Shown piece after piece: positions 9,099 through 18,610 of a stretch of 64,000 nt of DNA (position 1 is the stretch's first letter; the number at the start of each line of letters is the position of its first letter). A program made the position numbers and the translations under genes. The notes under the pieces were generated by a model, which had not been told where the DNA came from, made no database searches, and saw only the letters and a program-made list of their open reading frames with translations. Source of the stretch: Granulicella sp. dw_53 (lineage in GTDB: Bacteria > Acidobacteriota > Terriglobia > Terriglobales > Acidobacteriaceae); contig NZ_JAAVUR010000003.1 of the NCBI RefSeq assembly GCF_018449545.1, positions 372,001-436,000 on the forward strand. Direction: 5' to 3'.

Positions 9099-9803
9099 TT
9101 ACGCAGTTACGAGTGAGCCTAGCTGCTCTCCGCTGACCACGCGAACGATATTTCCCTCTTCACGCATGCTGAAGACCATCATCGGCATGTTGTTGTCTTT
9201 ACACAGGGAGACGGCGGTCTGGTCCATAACGCGAAGATTGAGGCGCTGGATATCGGAGTAGGTGATCGTGGGGAGCTTGGTCGCGGTGGGATCTGTCTTG
9301 GGGTCGGCAGTGTAGATACCGTCGACGGACGTCGCCTTGAGGAGGATGTCAGCCTTAATCTCCATGGCGCGCAGGCTTGCCGCAGTATCGGTGGAGAAGT
9401 AGGGGTTTCCAGTACCAGCGGCGAAGATGACGATGCGGCCCTTTTCAAGATGGCGCATGGCGCGGCGGCGGATGTAAGGCTCGGCGACCTCATGCATCTC
9501 GATGGCGGACATCACGCGGCAGAAGAGGCCCAGCTTTTCGATGGCGTCCTGAAGCGCGATGGCGTTAATGACCGTGGAGAGCATCCCCATGTGGTCCGCG
9601 GCGACACGATCCATGTCGATGGCCTGCTGGGCGACGCCACGGAAGAAGTTTCCTCCTCCAACGACGATGCCGATCTCGCAGCCGAGCGCGTGAACAGCGG
9701 CAATTTCAGCGGCTACTTTGTGGATGAAGATGGCATCGATACCGAAACCGCGGCCTGCGGCCAGGGCTTCTCCGGAGAGCTTGAGGAGGACTCTTTTGTA
9801 CAT
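9099..9803 (-). CDS. pyrH: UMP kinase
   Basis: Phosphorylates UMP to UDP in pyrimidine nucleotide synthesis. The protein from the ATG at 9803 ([14 protein letters not shown]) is 234 residues, the normal size. Amino-acid-kinase motifs are clear: KLSGEAL near the N-terminus, [12 protein letters not shown] at about 52-63, and the [18 protein letters not shown] region. An upstream in-frame extension of 24 residues to 9875 has no family counterpart. In many bacteria pyrH lies in rpsB-tsf-pyrH-frr; here it is alone between an acyltransferase and a glycosidase. Confidence 0.96.
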   Translation of the reverse strand: MYKRVLLKLSGEALAAGRGFGIDAIFIHKVAAEIAAVHALGCEIGIVVGGGNFFRGVAQQAIDMDRVAADHMGMLSTVINAIALQDAIEKLGLFCRVMSAIEMHEVAEPYIRRRAMRHLEKGRIVIFAAGTGNPYFSTDTAASLRAMEIKADILLKATSVDGIYTADPKTDPTATKLPTITYSDIQRLNLRVMDQTAVSLCKDNNMPMMVFSMREEGNIVRVVSGEQLGSLVTA

Positions 9804-9945
9804 GTCAGGTTTAAGTATCGCATGGGGTGGCGAAGGTTCGTGTTGAGAGGATTTCACGTAGACGAATGGCCCCACTTTTATGACCGGATATGGTGCTGGC
9901 GATGGTCTCCTCTCTTCGTCACAATATCCCTATTTATAGGGTTCT

Positions 9946-11415
9946 TTAGACGACTGCGTTTTGACGGATGACCTGTTTGTAAAAGTCCGCGCTGAGTTTG
10001 GGGGTTCGTTTCTGGGTCGCGAAGTCGACGTAGATGATACCGAATCTCTTGTCGTAGCCGTCGGCCCATTCAAAGTTATCCAGGAGACTCCAGAGAAAGT
10101 AGCCTTTGACCGGAACGCCCTCGGCGACTGCGCGCTGTAGCTGGGTGAGGTAGTTCCGCAGGAACATCACCCGATCCGTATCGTAGATATGGCCGTCGGG
10201 CATGATCTTGTCGCTGGAAGATGCACCATTCTCAGTGATATAGATCTCCTTTACCTTCCAAAGTTCGGCTACGAGCTTTGGCGCCCAGTACAGTCCTTCC
10301 GGACCGACCTTCAACCATGGGCTGAACATGTGGGGATAGGACTCAGGCGATGGAACGATCGTGTAGCCCTGCTCAGAGCTGTCGGCACGGACGTAGGCGG
10401 GCTGGTAGATGTTGATGCCGGTGAAGTCCATTGGGCTGCGGATGATGTTCATCTCCTCCGCGGTAAACTTTGGAGCGTCTCCGCCCAATCGCTTGAGGTA
10501 GAGGTCCGTGTAGCGGCCCTCCTGGACGACGGTCAGGAACATGGCGTTCTCTTCTCGCATAGCTTTGCGAGCCGCCGCTATGTGTTCTGTCGACTCGAAG
10601 ACGGGTGTCGCGGCTGTCAGGTTGTCGGCGATGCCCACCTTTGTTCCGGGCCGAGCCTGGTGACGGATGGCCTGTACGGCCATGCCATGAGCGAGTACGA
10701 CGTGATGGGAGAGTTGCGCGACACGCTTTGCATCGAGCTTGAGGCCAGGTGCGTGAACTCCGTCACGATAGCCGAGCTCGACGAAGGTCCGCATCTCGTT
10801 CATCGTCATGAAGTGGCGCACACGGTCGGAGATCTTCCCAGCGGTGTAGCCGGCATAGTCGGCGAAAGCCTTGACGGTGTCACGGTTCTCCCAGCCACCC
10901 TTGTCCTGAAGGGTCTGCGGCAGATCCCAGTGATAGAGCGTGCAGAAGGGCTGAACTCCGGCGGCGAGGAGCTGATCGATCATCCGGTTGTAGAAATCCA
11001 GGCCCACGAGGTTGGGCGCTCCCGTGCCGTTGGGGAAGATGCGTGACCATGCAATGGAGAACCGGCAGGTCTTCAGGCCGAGGTCCTTCATGAGCTGGAT
11101 ATCCTGCTTGTAGCGATGGAAGTAGTCGTCGGCAACATCGCCGGTATCGCCGTTGTAGGTCTTGCCTGCAGTGTGGGAGAAGGTGTCCCAGATCGAGGTC
11201 CCTCTTCCTCCCTCGTGAACTGCGCCTTCTACCTGATAGGAGGCAGTCGCGGAGCCCCAGAGGAAGCCCTTCGGAAACTCGCGGCCTGCTTGCTGCGATG
11301 AGGCTGTCCCTTGCTCAATCTCCGGGGCTGCATTGGCGATTCCAGGAAGGTAAAGTGCCGCGGAAGAGGCGCCGAGCGCACGGACGAGAGTTCGCCTCGA
11401 AAACTTAGTCGACAT
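9946..11415 (-). CDS. GH1 beta-glucosidase, Tat-exported
   Basis: Hydrolyses beta-linked glucosides or galactosides; predicted periplasmic or secreted. The N-terminus has a twin-arginine signal (SRRTLV, then a hydrophobic stretch and an Ala-rich cleavage region). The GH1 signature FPKGFLWGSATASYQVEG opens the catalytic barrel. The acid/base Glu is E207 in TMNEM (family usual T-x-NEP, so Met replaces Pro) and the nucleophile is E395 in ITENGA. The C-terminus WSLLDNFEWADGY matches the family. A short dyad (CCCTAT/ATAGGG, 9928-9941) lies just past the stop. Monocistronic. Most GH1 enzymes lack Tat signals. Confidence 0.93.
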   Translation of the reverse strand: MSTKFSRRTLVRALGASSAALYLPGIANAAPEIEQGTASSQQAGREFPKGFLWGSATASYQVEGAVHEGGRGTSIWDTFSHTAGKTYNGDTGDVADDYFHRYKQDIQLMKDLGLKTCRFSIAWSRIFPNGTGAPNLVGLDFYNRMIDQLLAAGVQPFCTLYHWDLPQTLQDKGGWENRDTVKAFADYAGYTAGKISDRVRHFMTMNEMRTFVELGYRDGVHAPGLKLDAKRVAQLSHHVVLAHGMAVQAIRHQARPGTKVGIADNLTAATPVFESTEHIAAARKAMREENAMFLTVVQEGRYTDLYLKRLGGDAPKFTAEEMNIIRSPMDFTGINIYQPAYVRADSSEQGYTIVPSPESYPHMFSPWLKVGPEGLYWAPKLVAELWKVKEIYITENGASSSDKIMPDGHIYDTDRVMFLRNYLTQLQRAVAEGVPVKGYFLWSLLDNFEWADGYDKRFGIIYVDFATQKRTPKLSADFYKQVIRQNAVV

Positions 11416-11622
11416 GGAGATTCCTTATTCTGCAGGCCTATGGAAGCAGGTGGGGGTTTCAAGGGAGCAAGACGAAGCTTGCTCTCTGTCACGGGAGCGG
11501 TGAGCGCGACTAATTAATTGTAGCGGGGCAAGAACGGATTGCAGAGGCGCAAGGAGCTTCGAGCGCAGGATGATGTTTATTCGAGTTGTAAATCAAAGCA
11601 CTATCAACGACGGGCAATGTAC

Positions 11623-11671
11623 CCAATGTGCCGATGCGAGTTGGATCTCTGCATTCGCTCCGGCACATTGG
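11623..11671 (-). terminator. Inverted repeat downstream of the first TonB receptor gene
   Basis: CCAATGTGCCG (11623-11633) and CGGCACATTGG (11661-11671) form a perfect 11-bp stem 12 nt past the receptor stop. No T-run follows, so it may stabilise the mRNA 3' end or act as a Rho-assisted terminator rather than a classical intrinsic one. Confidence 0.45.
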
Positions 11672-11682
11672 ATGTCATTGGG

Positions 11683-14600
11683 TTAGAACTGCAGCTTGAG
11701 AGCAAACTGCAGTTGACGTGGGACGTAATTCGGATCGGTCTGTGCAACCGTTCCGAAGGCAGAGTTGCCTAGTTGTGTGCTGCTGTTACCACCGTTGTTG
11801 TTGATGTAGAAGTTCGGCGTATTCGAGAGATCGAATGCCTCTGCCCGGAACTGTACCCTGAAGCGTTCCGTAATGGGGAACGTCTTGAAGAGAGACAGGT
11901 CGATATGACGGAAGTGAGGACCGGTAAGCGAGTTCCGATGAGTACTGCCAACCGTTCCCAAGGTCTGGGGCGCGAAGGCGGTGATATCAAAGAACTCATC
12001 GTTCGTCTTATGGCTGAGTGACGTACCGTGAATCTGGTTTGGCCGATCGGAGCCTCCATTGAAGATCGGACTTGCACGATTGCTGAAGCCTCCAGCATTG
12101 CTGCTGTTAATGATCGTGAAAGGTTTGCCGCCCTGCCAGACCGCGATGGTATTTGCCTGCCATCCAGCCAGAGCGAATCCTTTGACACCGGTAAAGTTCT
12201 TTCCGTACTGAAGTTCATAGTTCAATGAAAGCGCAAAGCGGCTACCGATGTTGTTTTCAGCGATGCCATACTCGGTCTGCCGGATACGGGTAGGATCAGC
12301 ATTGCTCCAACCCTGCTGCCCCTCTTCAGAGAAACCAGTGACGTCGCTCATTGCCTTGGCCCATGTGTAGTTAGCATCGAAGGCCAGCCCCTTGGTAAAG
12401 CGACGCTGGAAGGAGGTCTGCAATCCGTTGTAATTGGATATACCCCCGCTGTTTAACCAGGATACCTGGCCGAGGTTGCTAAGACCGGCGCTGAGTGGAC
12501 GAGGGGCAGTGGTCGGTGTCACTGCATTCAGCCCAGCGAAGACCGCTGCCGGCGTGGGAACGTTGATATCGTTGATCTCCTCCGGAAGATGTTGACCGAT
12601 GTTTCCGACATAGCCGATGGTCAAAACATTAGCCCCGAACTGTTGCTCCACTTGCAGATTGAACTGTTGAATCAAAGCGGACCGGAAGTTGGGATTTTCA
12701 GCTACGAACGAGAGAGCATTGCTATTGATGGTTTGAGCTGCTGGAAGCGGTAGCCCCTGCGAGAACGCGGTGGCAGCTCCAGGTATCGTGGCGCAATCGG
12801 GATTGACGGTGCTGGGCTTGTTCTGTGTAGCCGGCGAGGTTTGAATTTGGTACGCGATGCTCGACTGGCAGTTGGGCGAGTATACGGAGACAAATGGAGC
12901 ATTCTTCAGGTTGGCGTTAGAGGTGTAGTTACCGGGGAAGAAGCTTAGGCCATAGCCGCCACGGAGGACGATCGTAGGCGTCAGTGAGGCTGCGAATCCC
13001 AGGCGTGGAGCAACGTTCGAATAGTCAGTCTTGATCCCAGCGGTTGAAGATACGCCGTTCGCGCCTGCAACCTTCAAAGCCGAAGCTATCGTTGACGAAT
13101 TCAAGCCAGTCGCCTGGTTGAAGTCGAAGTTCGAGATTCGATTGTGCGCCTCTGTGAAGGGCGTAAAGACGTCATAGCGTACGCCGAAGAGCAACGTCAG
13201 TCTTCTCGTGGCCTTCCAGCTATCTTGCGCGAACCCACTCGGCTCATACGTTCTATAGTCTGGCGGAAACAGATCGTAGTTGCGGCTCGCCGCGGAGAAG
13301 GCTCCCACTAGACTCGAGGCAAGATTGTTATCCTGCGTCTTTTTCTTATCAGCGTCGTTGTCGCTGGACAGACCGAAGGTATACTGACCAGCTGCGAAGG
13401 AGCTCTGCACGTTACGAGACTGGCGGCGAATGAAGCTCGCGCCAGCTTTGATGTTATGGTTACCGATTGTGTAACTTACTGTGCCGAGATATTGGAAGGT
13501 ATTGTCGATATCCTGCAAAGGAACGTAGGCACCGTCGCCGATATCGCTAAAGGGACCAAATTGGATTGGCGTAAGAAATGAGGAGAGTGCATTGAAGTTC
13601 ATATTCGACCCGAAGCCAAGGGTCGTATCCGGATTTTTACCGTAATTGAGCGGCAGCGATAAGTTGTTGACGCGCGTAAACGCAGCCTTCAGATCGACCA
13701 GAAGGTTCTGATTGAAGATATGCGTGTAATTGAATGCATATTGCTGACCGCTGTCGGTCGCAGGGCCGGCGAAGATGTATCTGCCGCCACTAATATCCAG
13801 ACCGTTCGGCGCGATCCCAAGGGCCGACGGGGTGTTCGTGTCTACCTTGTTGTAGGAGTAGCGTGCAAAGAAGAGATTGCGATCGTTGAACCTGTGATCT
13901 ACCCGGACATCGAAGAGATTGCTGTATTGCGTTCTGTTGGGGCTGATGACAAAGTTATTAGCGAGACCTGGGGCGTTCGGAGCCGGAAAGAGCTTCAGGT
14001 AGGCGAGCGCGATGGGGTCGATGGCATAACCTGCAGTGCCATTGCCCGCGGCTACCAAGGCTGCGGGAGAGCCAGTACCGATACTATTGATGTTGTTATA
14101 TTCGTCGATCGTCGGAACGGTGCTGCGATAGGTTGTGCCGCTGACCTGCCGGTAACCTTCGTAGTCGCCAAAGAAAAAAGTACGATTTTTGAAGATCGGG
14201 CCACCGATGCTACCGCCGTACTGATTTTGGCGCAGCTCCGGTTTCCGGCCAGTCGTCTGGTAGACGTTGCGAGCATCGAAGATGTCGTTACGGAAGAACT
14301 CGTATGCGGTGCCGTGGAACGTGTTCGTACCGGACTTCGTGACAAGGTTCACCACACCGCCGGCGGTTCGTCCCGCCTCGGCTGCATAGCTGTTTGTCTG
14401 GACCGAAATCTCCTGAATTCCTTCAACGGAGGGCTTTACCCCAATTGTTCCGATGATGCGCTCGTTGTTGTCGAGGCCGTCGATGACGTAGTTATTGAGT
14501 GTATCGTCCTGGCCGTTTACCGAGAATCCGCTGGTTGAGCGGCGATCGTCGGGACGGCCGCCGCTGGTTAGACCGTTGCCTGGTCCTTCATTGGCTCCCG

Positions 14601-15135
14601 GAACAAGCTGGACGAGCTGGACGAAGTTGCGTCCATTCAAGGGAAGATCCTGAACGGCTTTAGCGGTAACTGTGGAGCTCACCGTGGCATTATCTGCCTG
14701 GAGCAACGGTGTCTGAGCCTCTACCGTGACCGTCTCTGTCTGTCCGCCGGTCTGCATCTGAACATCGGCCCGGGCGCGGTCGCCCGACTCTACTGCCAGG
14801 TCGGATGTCGTGGAGGTCTTGAAACCACTGAACTTCACCGACAAAACATAGTGCCCGCTGTGAAGCTGTGTGAACTGGTAATCTCCGCTGGAGTTGGTGA
14901 CGGCGACGCGCTGGTCGTGGGTCTCCGTATTCTGTAGTTGGACCTGCGCTCCGGCGATTACGGCACCGCTACCGTCGGTCACTGTTCCGACGATATCAGC
15001 GGTGGTGAGCTGTGCACGTCCTGAGAGCACCGCCGCGAAGATGAAGATGAAGAATGCGAGCAGCGCTCGCCCGTTTCTGATGTGGTGCTCACACTGGCCT
15101 GTGCGAACTTGCTGATGCTGCATTTTTTCAATCAT
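11683..15135 (-). CDS. TonB-dependent receptor, Oar-like, with carboxypeptidase-regulatory domain (1)
   Basis: Large outer-membrane transporter expected to import an oligosaccharide or other large ligand using TonB energy. Start ATG at 15135 has GGGGA upstream; an ATG at 15150 is possible. A signal peptide ends near GRAQ, followed by a CarboxypepD_reg-like beta-sandwich (TADIVGTVTDGSGAVIAGAQ), a plug with the LPLNGRNF motif, then a long beta-barrel ending in a C-terminal Phe (LKLQF). About 1,150 residues, usual for acidobacterial Oar proteins. It is divergent from a membrane-anchored regulator-like gene across 235 nt. Ligand unknown. Confidence 0.9.
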   Translation of the reverse strand: MIEKMQHQQVRTGQCEHHIRNGRALLAFFIFIFAAVLSGRAQLTTADIVGTVTDGSGAVIAGAQVQLQNTETHDQRVAVTNSSGDYQFTQLHSGHYVLSVKFSGFKTSTTSDLAVESGDRARADVQMQTGGQTETVTVEAQTPLLQADNATVSSTVTAKAVQDLPLNGRNFVQLVQLVPGANEGPGNGLTSGGRPDDRRSTSGFSVNGQDDTLNNYVIDGLDNNERIIGTIGVKPSVEGIQEISVQTNSYAAEAGRTAGGVVNLVTKSGTNTFHGTAYEFFRNDIFDARNVYQTTGRKPELRQNQYGGSIGGPIFKNRTFFFGDYEGYRQVSGTTYRSTVPTIDEYNNINSIGTGSPAALVAAGNGTAGYAIDPIALAYLKLFPAPNAPGLANNFVISPNRTQYSNLFDVRVDHRFNDRNLFFARYSYNKVDTNTPSALGIAPNGLDISGGRYIFAGPATDSGQQYAFNYTHIFNQNLLVDLKAAFTRVNNLSLPLNYGKNPDTTLGFGSNMNFNALSSFLTPIQFGPFSDIGDGAYVPLQDIDNTFQYLGTVSYTIGNHNIKAGASFIRRQSRNVQSSFAAGQYTFGLSSDNDADKKKTQDNNLASSLVGAFSAASRNYDLFPPDYRTYEPSGFAQDSWKATRRLTLLFGVRYDVFTPFTEAHNRISNFDFNQATGLNSSTIASALKVAGANGVSSTAGIKTDYSNVAPRLGFAASLTPTIVLRGGYGLSFFPGNYTSNANLKNAPFVSVYSPNCQSSIAYQIQTSPATQNKPSTVNPDCATIPGAATAFSQGLPLPAAQTINSNALSFVAENPNFRSALIQQFNLQVEQQFGANVLTIGYVGNIGQHLPEEINDINVPTPAAVFAGLNAVTPTTAPRPLSAGLSNLGQVSWLNSGGISNYNGLQTSFQRRFTKGLAFDANYTWAKAMSDVTGFSEEGQQGWSNADPTRIRQTEYGIAENNIGSRFALSLNYELQYGKNFTGVKGFALAGWQANTIAVWQGGKPFTIINSSNAGGFSNRASPIFNGGSDRPNQIHGTSLSHKTNDEFFDITAFAPQTLGTVGSTHRNSLTGPHFRHIDLSLFKTFPITERFRVQFRAEAFDLSNTPNFYINNNGGNSSTQLGNSAFGTVAQTDPNYVPRQLQFALKLQF

Positions 15136-15370
15136 GGTTTTATTCCCCATTTTTAGTTAAAGCTGCTGATTCGGTTACATGTCGACGAGTCTCCAGGGGA
15201 GGGATTCGCAACACCGGAAACGGCTCTTGCACGTTCGGCACGGATCATAGGCACTCAAAGGAGAAAGTGTGCAGGGTCTTTCTGGTATCTCACCTAGAGG
15301 TAAAGACGGATAAGCCAATGGAATCCGGAACTTGGTAGAGGAGGTAAAGCGGCAGTAAAGAGGTTGTCTT

Positions 15371-16732
15371 ATGAGCCCGTATGACCTATTCTGGTCGGCG
15401 CTGAACGAGGGGCCAGATATGCGTAGCGTGATTGATGAGACCGTCCCATGGACGCCGTCCACAGAGGAAGAAAAGGATAGCGTCCGAAGGCAGATGCAAC
15501 GTCTGCTGGACACGAGTCACTTCAAGAACAGCCGGCGTTATCCTGCGCTCTTGCGCTTCATCGTCGAGGAGACCCTGGAAGGCCGCGGGGAGTTCCTAAA
15601 AGAGAGGTTGCTTGGCATCCGGGTCTTCGATCGACCAGCAGACTATGACACCGCCGCCGATCCCATCGTCCGGGTGACAATCGCGGAGATACGAAAACGG
15701 ATCGCACAGTACTATCACGAAGAGGCCCACGACTCGGAGATGCGCATCGAGCTGCCGTCGGGCCGGTACGAGCCAGAGTTTCGCCCGCGTAGAGAGTTTG
15801 GGTCAGACCGTCGCTCTATGGAGACCATCAGCGCGGCCGAAGTCGATACTCCCCTCCTCGCGATGCCGCTTCCCATCGAACCAACGCCCTTACCCACGGC
15901 AAGTTGGTTGTCGGGGCGCCGAAGATGGGCGCTCTTGGCTGTCCCATTGGTTCTGCTGCTGATTGTGAGCTTTGGCTGGCGATGGCTTCATCCATCCGCA
16001 CTGGATGAACTTTGGGAGCCGCTTTTGTCTTCCCATCGAACGATTCTGATGTGCCTACCTGCCGGAGCCGGCGACCAGAACGGAGCAAATCCCGGAAGAT
16101 TTCAAAATGGATTGGCCAACACCACCGATTCGACAGCTCCAGCCCCTGCCCGTCGCGTGCCAACTTTTCTCGACCATGAATCTCTCGGAGAAAATGTGGT
16201 CTTCTCGGACATGCTCGCAACGCTCAAGATCGCGGATCTGATGGCAGTGCATCAGAACGAATACCGTCTCCGGCTCAACGTTTTAACTACCCTCGACGAT
16301 CTAAGGCAGGGGCCAGCCGTATTGATCGGCGGCCTCGACAACCAGTGGACGATGCGGGCGCTTGCTCCACTTCGCTTTCACTTCGTCGGCAGTGACGCGG
16401 AGGAGTATTGGATCTCCGATACAGAAAACCCCCAAAAGAGAGACTGGGCGCTCGATCTGAAGACCCAATACGCTGCGGTCAATCACGACTTCGCACTGAT
16501 CGCTCGTGTCCACAACGAACAGACAGGCGAACTTGAGGTGATCGTGGCCGGCATCGGTATGAGCGGCACCGCCGCGGCGGGAGAGTTCCTGGTCGATCCT
16601 CACCGAGTGGAAGAGCTTCGGCGCAGAGTAGGCGCGGGATTCCGAAACCGTGACTTCGAGGCAGTCCTCAGCACCGACGTGGTAAACGGTATCGCCGGCT
16701 CGCCGAAGATTCTGGCGGTAGCGGTCTGGTAG
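15371..16732 (+). CDS. Single-pass membrane protein with conserved N-terminal cytoplasmic domain (possible transmembrane regulator)
   Basis: 453 residues. The first ~135 residues (QRLLDTSHFKNSRRYPALLR, then ERLLGIRVFDRPADYDTAAD and RVTIAEIRKRIAQYY) resemble a domain I know from the N-termini of soil-bacterial membrane proteins with TolB/TPR or cyclase partners. One membrane helix follows (about 182-200, RRWALLAVPLVLLLIVSFGW), then a ~250-residue outer domain I do not recognise. The arrangement of cytoplasmic domain, one helix and periplasmic sensor, plus divergence from a TonB receptor, suggests a ToxR-like regulator. That is inference: no classical DNA-binding motif was identified. Confidence 0.6.
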   Translation: MSPYDLFWSALNEGPDMRSVIDETVPWTPSTEEEKDSVRRQMQRLLDTSHFKNSRRYPALLRFIVEETLEGRGEFLKERLLGIRVFDRPADYDTAADPIVRVTIAEIRKRIAQYYHEEAHDSEMRIELPSGRYEPEFRPRREFGSDRRSMETISAAEVDTPLLAMPLPIEPTPLPTASWLSGRRRWALLAVPLVLLLIVSFGWRWLHPSALDELWEPLLSSHRTILMCLPAGAGDQNGANPGRFQNGLANTTDSTAPAPARRVPTFLDHESLGENVVFSDMLATLKIADLMAVHQNEYRLRLNVLTTLDDLRQGPAVLIGGLDNQWTMRALAPLRFHFVGSDAEEYWISDTENPQKRDWALDLKTQYAAVNHDFALIARVHNEQTGELEVIVAGIGMSGTAAAGEFLVDPHRVEELRRRVGAGFRNRDFEAVLSTDVVNGIAGSPKILAVAVW

Positions 16733-16769
16733 CTGCGAAACCTCACACGAGTTGTAAGATACCGTTGCC

Positions 16770-18296
16770 TCAACCATAGTCGACGACAGAGGCTAGTCCC
16801 GATTCGGTAAACAAGACATCCCACGACGGATCCAGATACAGCCAACGTTGTGTACCGAACCAGCTTGTCTGGATCTCCGGCACATGCAGCAGGCCGTGCC
16901 CTCCGACGCAGATCAACTCCATCCCGTTCCACCCAAGAAAGTTTCTCGAGGGCTCTCCAACGCGTGCCGGATGGGTGAGCTTCCCCAGGCAGACGGGGCA
17001 TCGCTGCCTCTGATCCCGGAGCATCCAGCGCAATCCGAAGAGGCAGATGGAGAACGACACCACCATCTGAATGTAGTCGGACGAGACCGGACTAAACGTG
17101 ACGCGGAGGTACGCCAGATCCAGTGACACAAAATAGACCACAGGAAGTAACAGAGCAAGCTTGCAGCCAAGGAAGGCCCATCGCCGCAGCCGCGTGGACC
17201 ATGGAAGTCGGTGCGAATGCACTCGGTACTCGCCCAGCGGCAGAGAGGTCGTCGCCGGGAGTGACAGGCAAGCCAGAAAAATTGTGAACAGGAATATGCC
17301 CCACGACCGGTGCGTCCGCTCTGCCAGCGAAACACACAAGAAGTCTTGCGCTCCACTGTGGGGCGTCAGGGAGGACATACGCCATCGTTCCCCCCAACGA
17401 TCGTGCTCAGCCGAGGGCTTTAGATGCGCTACTACAAATCCCAGCCCAACCGGCGGAGCCTCCGTCTCTGGCTCGAGGACCCAGGCATCCACCTTGCCCG
17501 GTAGTCTCCATACGCCGCTCGGGGCCACTCCAATGACCATCGCCTCGCGGAGGCCGTCCCGGACTACGGCTCCGGCGATATGCGGATCTTGACCAAACCT
17601 ATTCTTCCAAACCTCATCGCTCAAGATGATCTGCAGTAGCCCACGCGATCTGTCCTCCGGGTTAGCGAACCGGGCATCCAGACCTAACAGGTCGAACAGG
17701 TTCGAGCTACCGTGCGCTACCGTCAGGGTCATTGGCAGATGCGAGGGCCAAGATACAGCCTCCCGCTCCACCCGATAAAACGCAAATCCATCGAACAGTT
17801 TTTGTCGCTGACTCTTCCATGCTCCAAATTGCTCTGTACTGATGGACGGAATCGCATCGTCCGTATTCTGTGCGTCCTGGATCAGCATCAGGTTTTTGGT
17901 ATCCCGATACGGCGAGCTTTGCAGCTCCCTCTGCACGCCGGGCAGCAACAGGCCGAGTCCGTAGCTTACTGCGATGAGACCGATGAGGAAGAGCACACAC
18001 TGCATCGCCGATCCCATCGTCGTCGCGAGCGGCACCGCCTTTGGCCGATGCTGCTGCCGCAGACAGAGCGCATCCTGAAACGCCCCCAGACAGAACGCAG
18101 CAACCTCCTGCTCTCCCTGCCACGAGACACTCCACCAGACTCCGTGCTCCGGTGTTCGTGCTTGCCTCACATGCCAAACCTCCGACTGCCATTCCTTCCA
18201 CCACTCCTCGCGTTGCCTGCGCGGCACCAACAGCGAGGCGCAACGCAGCAATGCCAGATGCGAGCCTTGGAAGAAGAGAGCTGGACGGAGGCTCAT
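16770..18296 (-). CDS. ADOP-like membrane protein with MacB-type periplasmic core and C-terminal Cys motifs
   Basis: 508 residues. An N-terminal cytoplasmic region rich in Trp/Arg (EEWWKEWQSEVWHVRQAR) is followed by a membrane helix (about 98-118), a ~220-residue extracytoplasmic region resembling the MacB periplasmic core (AWKSQRQKLFDGFAFYR, LLGLDARFANPEDR, VIGVAPSGVW) and three further helices (about 345-450). The C-terminus contains CPVC and ELICVGGHG, which could bind metal. It lacks the second periplasmic and FtsX half of full ADOP permeases. Its ATG overlaps the PadR stop by 4 nt, so the two are translationally coupled. Function unknown; a PadR-controlled envelope stress or efflux component is plausible. 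Confidence 0.6.
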   Translation of the reverse strand: MSLRPALFFQGSHLALLRCASLLVPRRQREEWWKEWQSEVWHVRQARTPEHGVWWSVSWQGEQEVAAFCLGAFQDALCLRQQHRPKAVPLATTMGSAMQCVLFLIGLIAVSYGLGLLLPGVQRELQSSPYRDTKNLMLIQDAQNTDDAIPSISTEQFGAWKSQRQKLFDGFAFYRVEREAVSWPSHLPMTLTVAHGSSNLFDLLGLDARFANPEDRSRGLLQIILSDEVWKNRFGQDPHIAGAVVRDGLREAMVIGVAPSGVWRLPGKVDAWVLEPETEAPPVGLGFVVAHLKPSAEHDRWGERWRMSSLTPHSGAQDFLCVSLAERTHRSWGIFLFTIFLACLSLPATTSLPLGEYRVHSHRLPWSTRLRRWAFLGCKLALLLPVVYFVSLDLAYLRVTFSPVSSDYIQMVVSFSICLFGLRWMLRDQRQRCPVCLGKLTHPARVGEPSRNFLGWNGMELICVGGHGLLHVPEIQTSWFGTQRWLYLDPSWDVLFTESGLASVVDYG

Positions 18297-18610
18297 GCTG
18301 GCTTTACCTCTTCGGATGAGATCAACTTCGCCAGGAGCGGATAACGCTTCCTTGACGCCTCAAGCGTCGCCTTCCCCGCCTTAGTGAGCTTGTAGTACTT
18401 CCGCGGAGGCCTCTGCTCGGCATCGGCAATCGACTGCTGCTCCCAACTGGATCGGATCAGCTCGTCCCGCTCCAGACGCCGCATGGCCGGATACACCGTT
18501 CCACTCGGCAGGCCGGTCATCTCCATCACGCTGAAGCCATAGACATACCCGGCGTTAACCGCCTGGAGAATCATGGCCGCGGTATGCGAGAGTTTCATCT
18601 CGACTGTCAT
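18293..18610 (-). CDS. PadR-family transcriptional repressor
   Basis: About 105 residues from the ATG at 18610; a GTG at 18634 would extend it but falls inside the inverted repeat. It has the PadR winged helix: KLSHTAAMILQAV, then GLPSGTVYPAMRRLERDELI as the recognition helix region, then the PPRKYYKLTKAG wing. PadR proteins often repress a linked transporter and respond to a small molecule or envelope stress. It overlaps the membrane gene behind it by 4 nt and faces an ABC transporter across 78 nt containing a perfect inverted repeat, so it likely controls both directions. Confidence 0.9.
   Translation of the reverse strand: MTVEMKLSHTAAMILQAVNAGYVYGFSVMEMTGLPSGTVYPAMRRLERDELIRSSWEQQSIADAEQRPPRKYYKLTKAGKATLEASRKRYPLLAKLISSEEVKPA

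Noticed and set aside
8931..9116. Possible 61-residue plus-strand protein between acyltransferase and pyrH
   Set aside because: Some stretches look protein-like, but there is no ribosome site or known family, and it overlaps the pyrH end. Left unannotated. A GTCCAAA stretch on its minus strand faintly recalls the 44.7/63.1 kb element but lacks the helix and terminator.
11500..16800. dif recombination site near the skew switch
   Set aside because: Intergenic gaps were read for XerC/XerD-like arms; no convincing 28-nt match was seen, so none is annotated.
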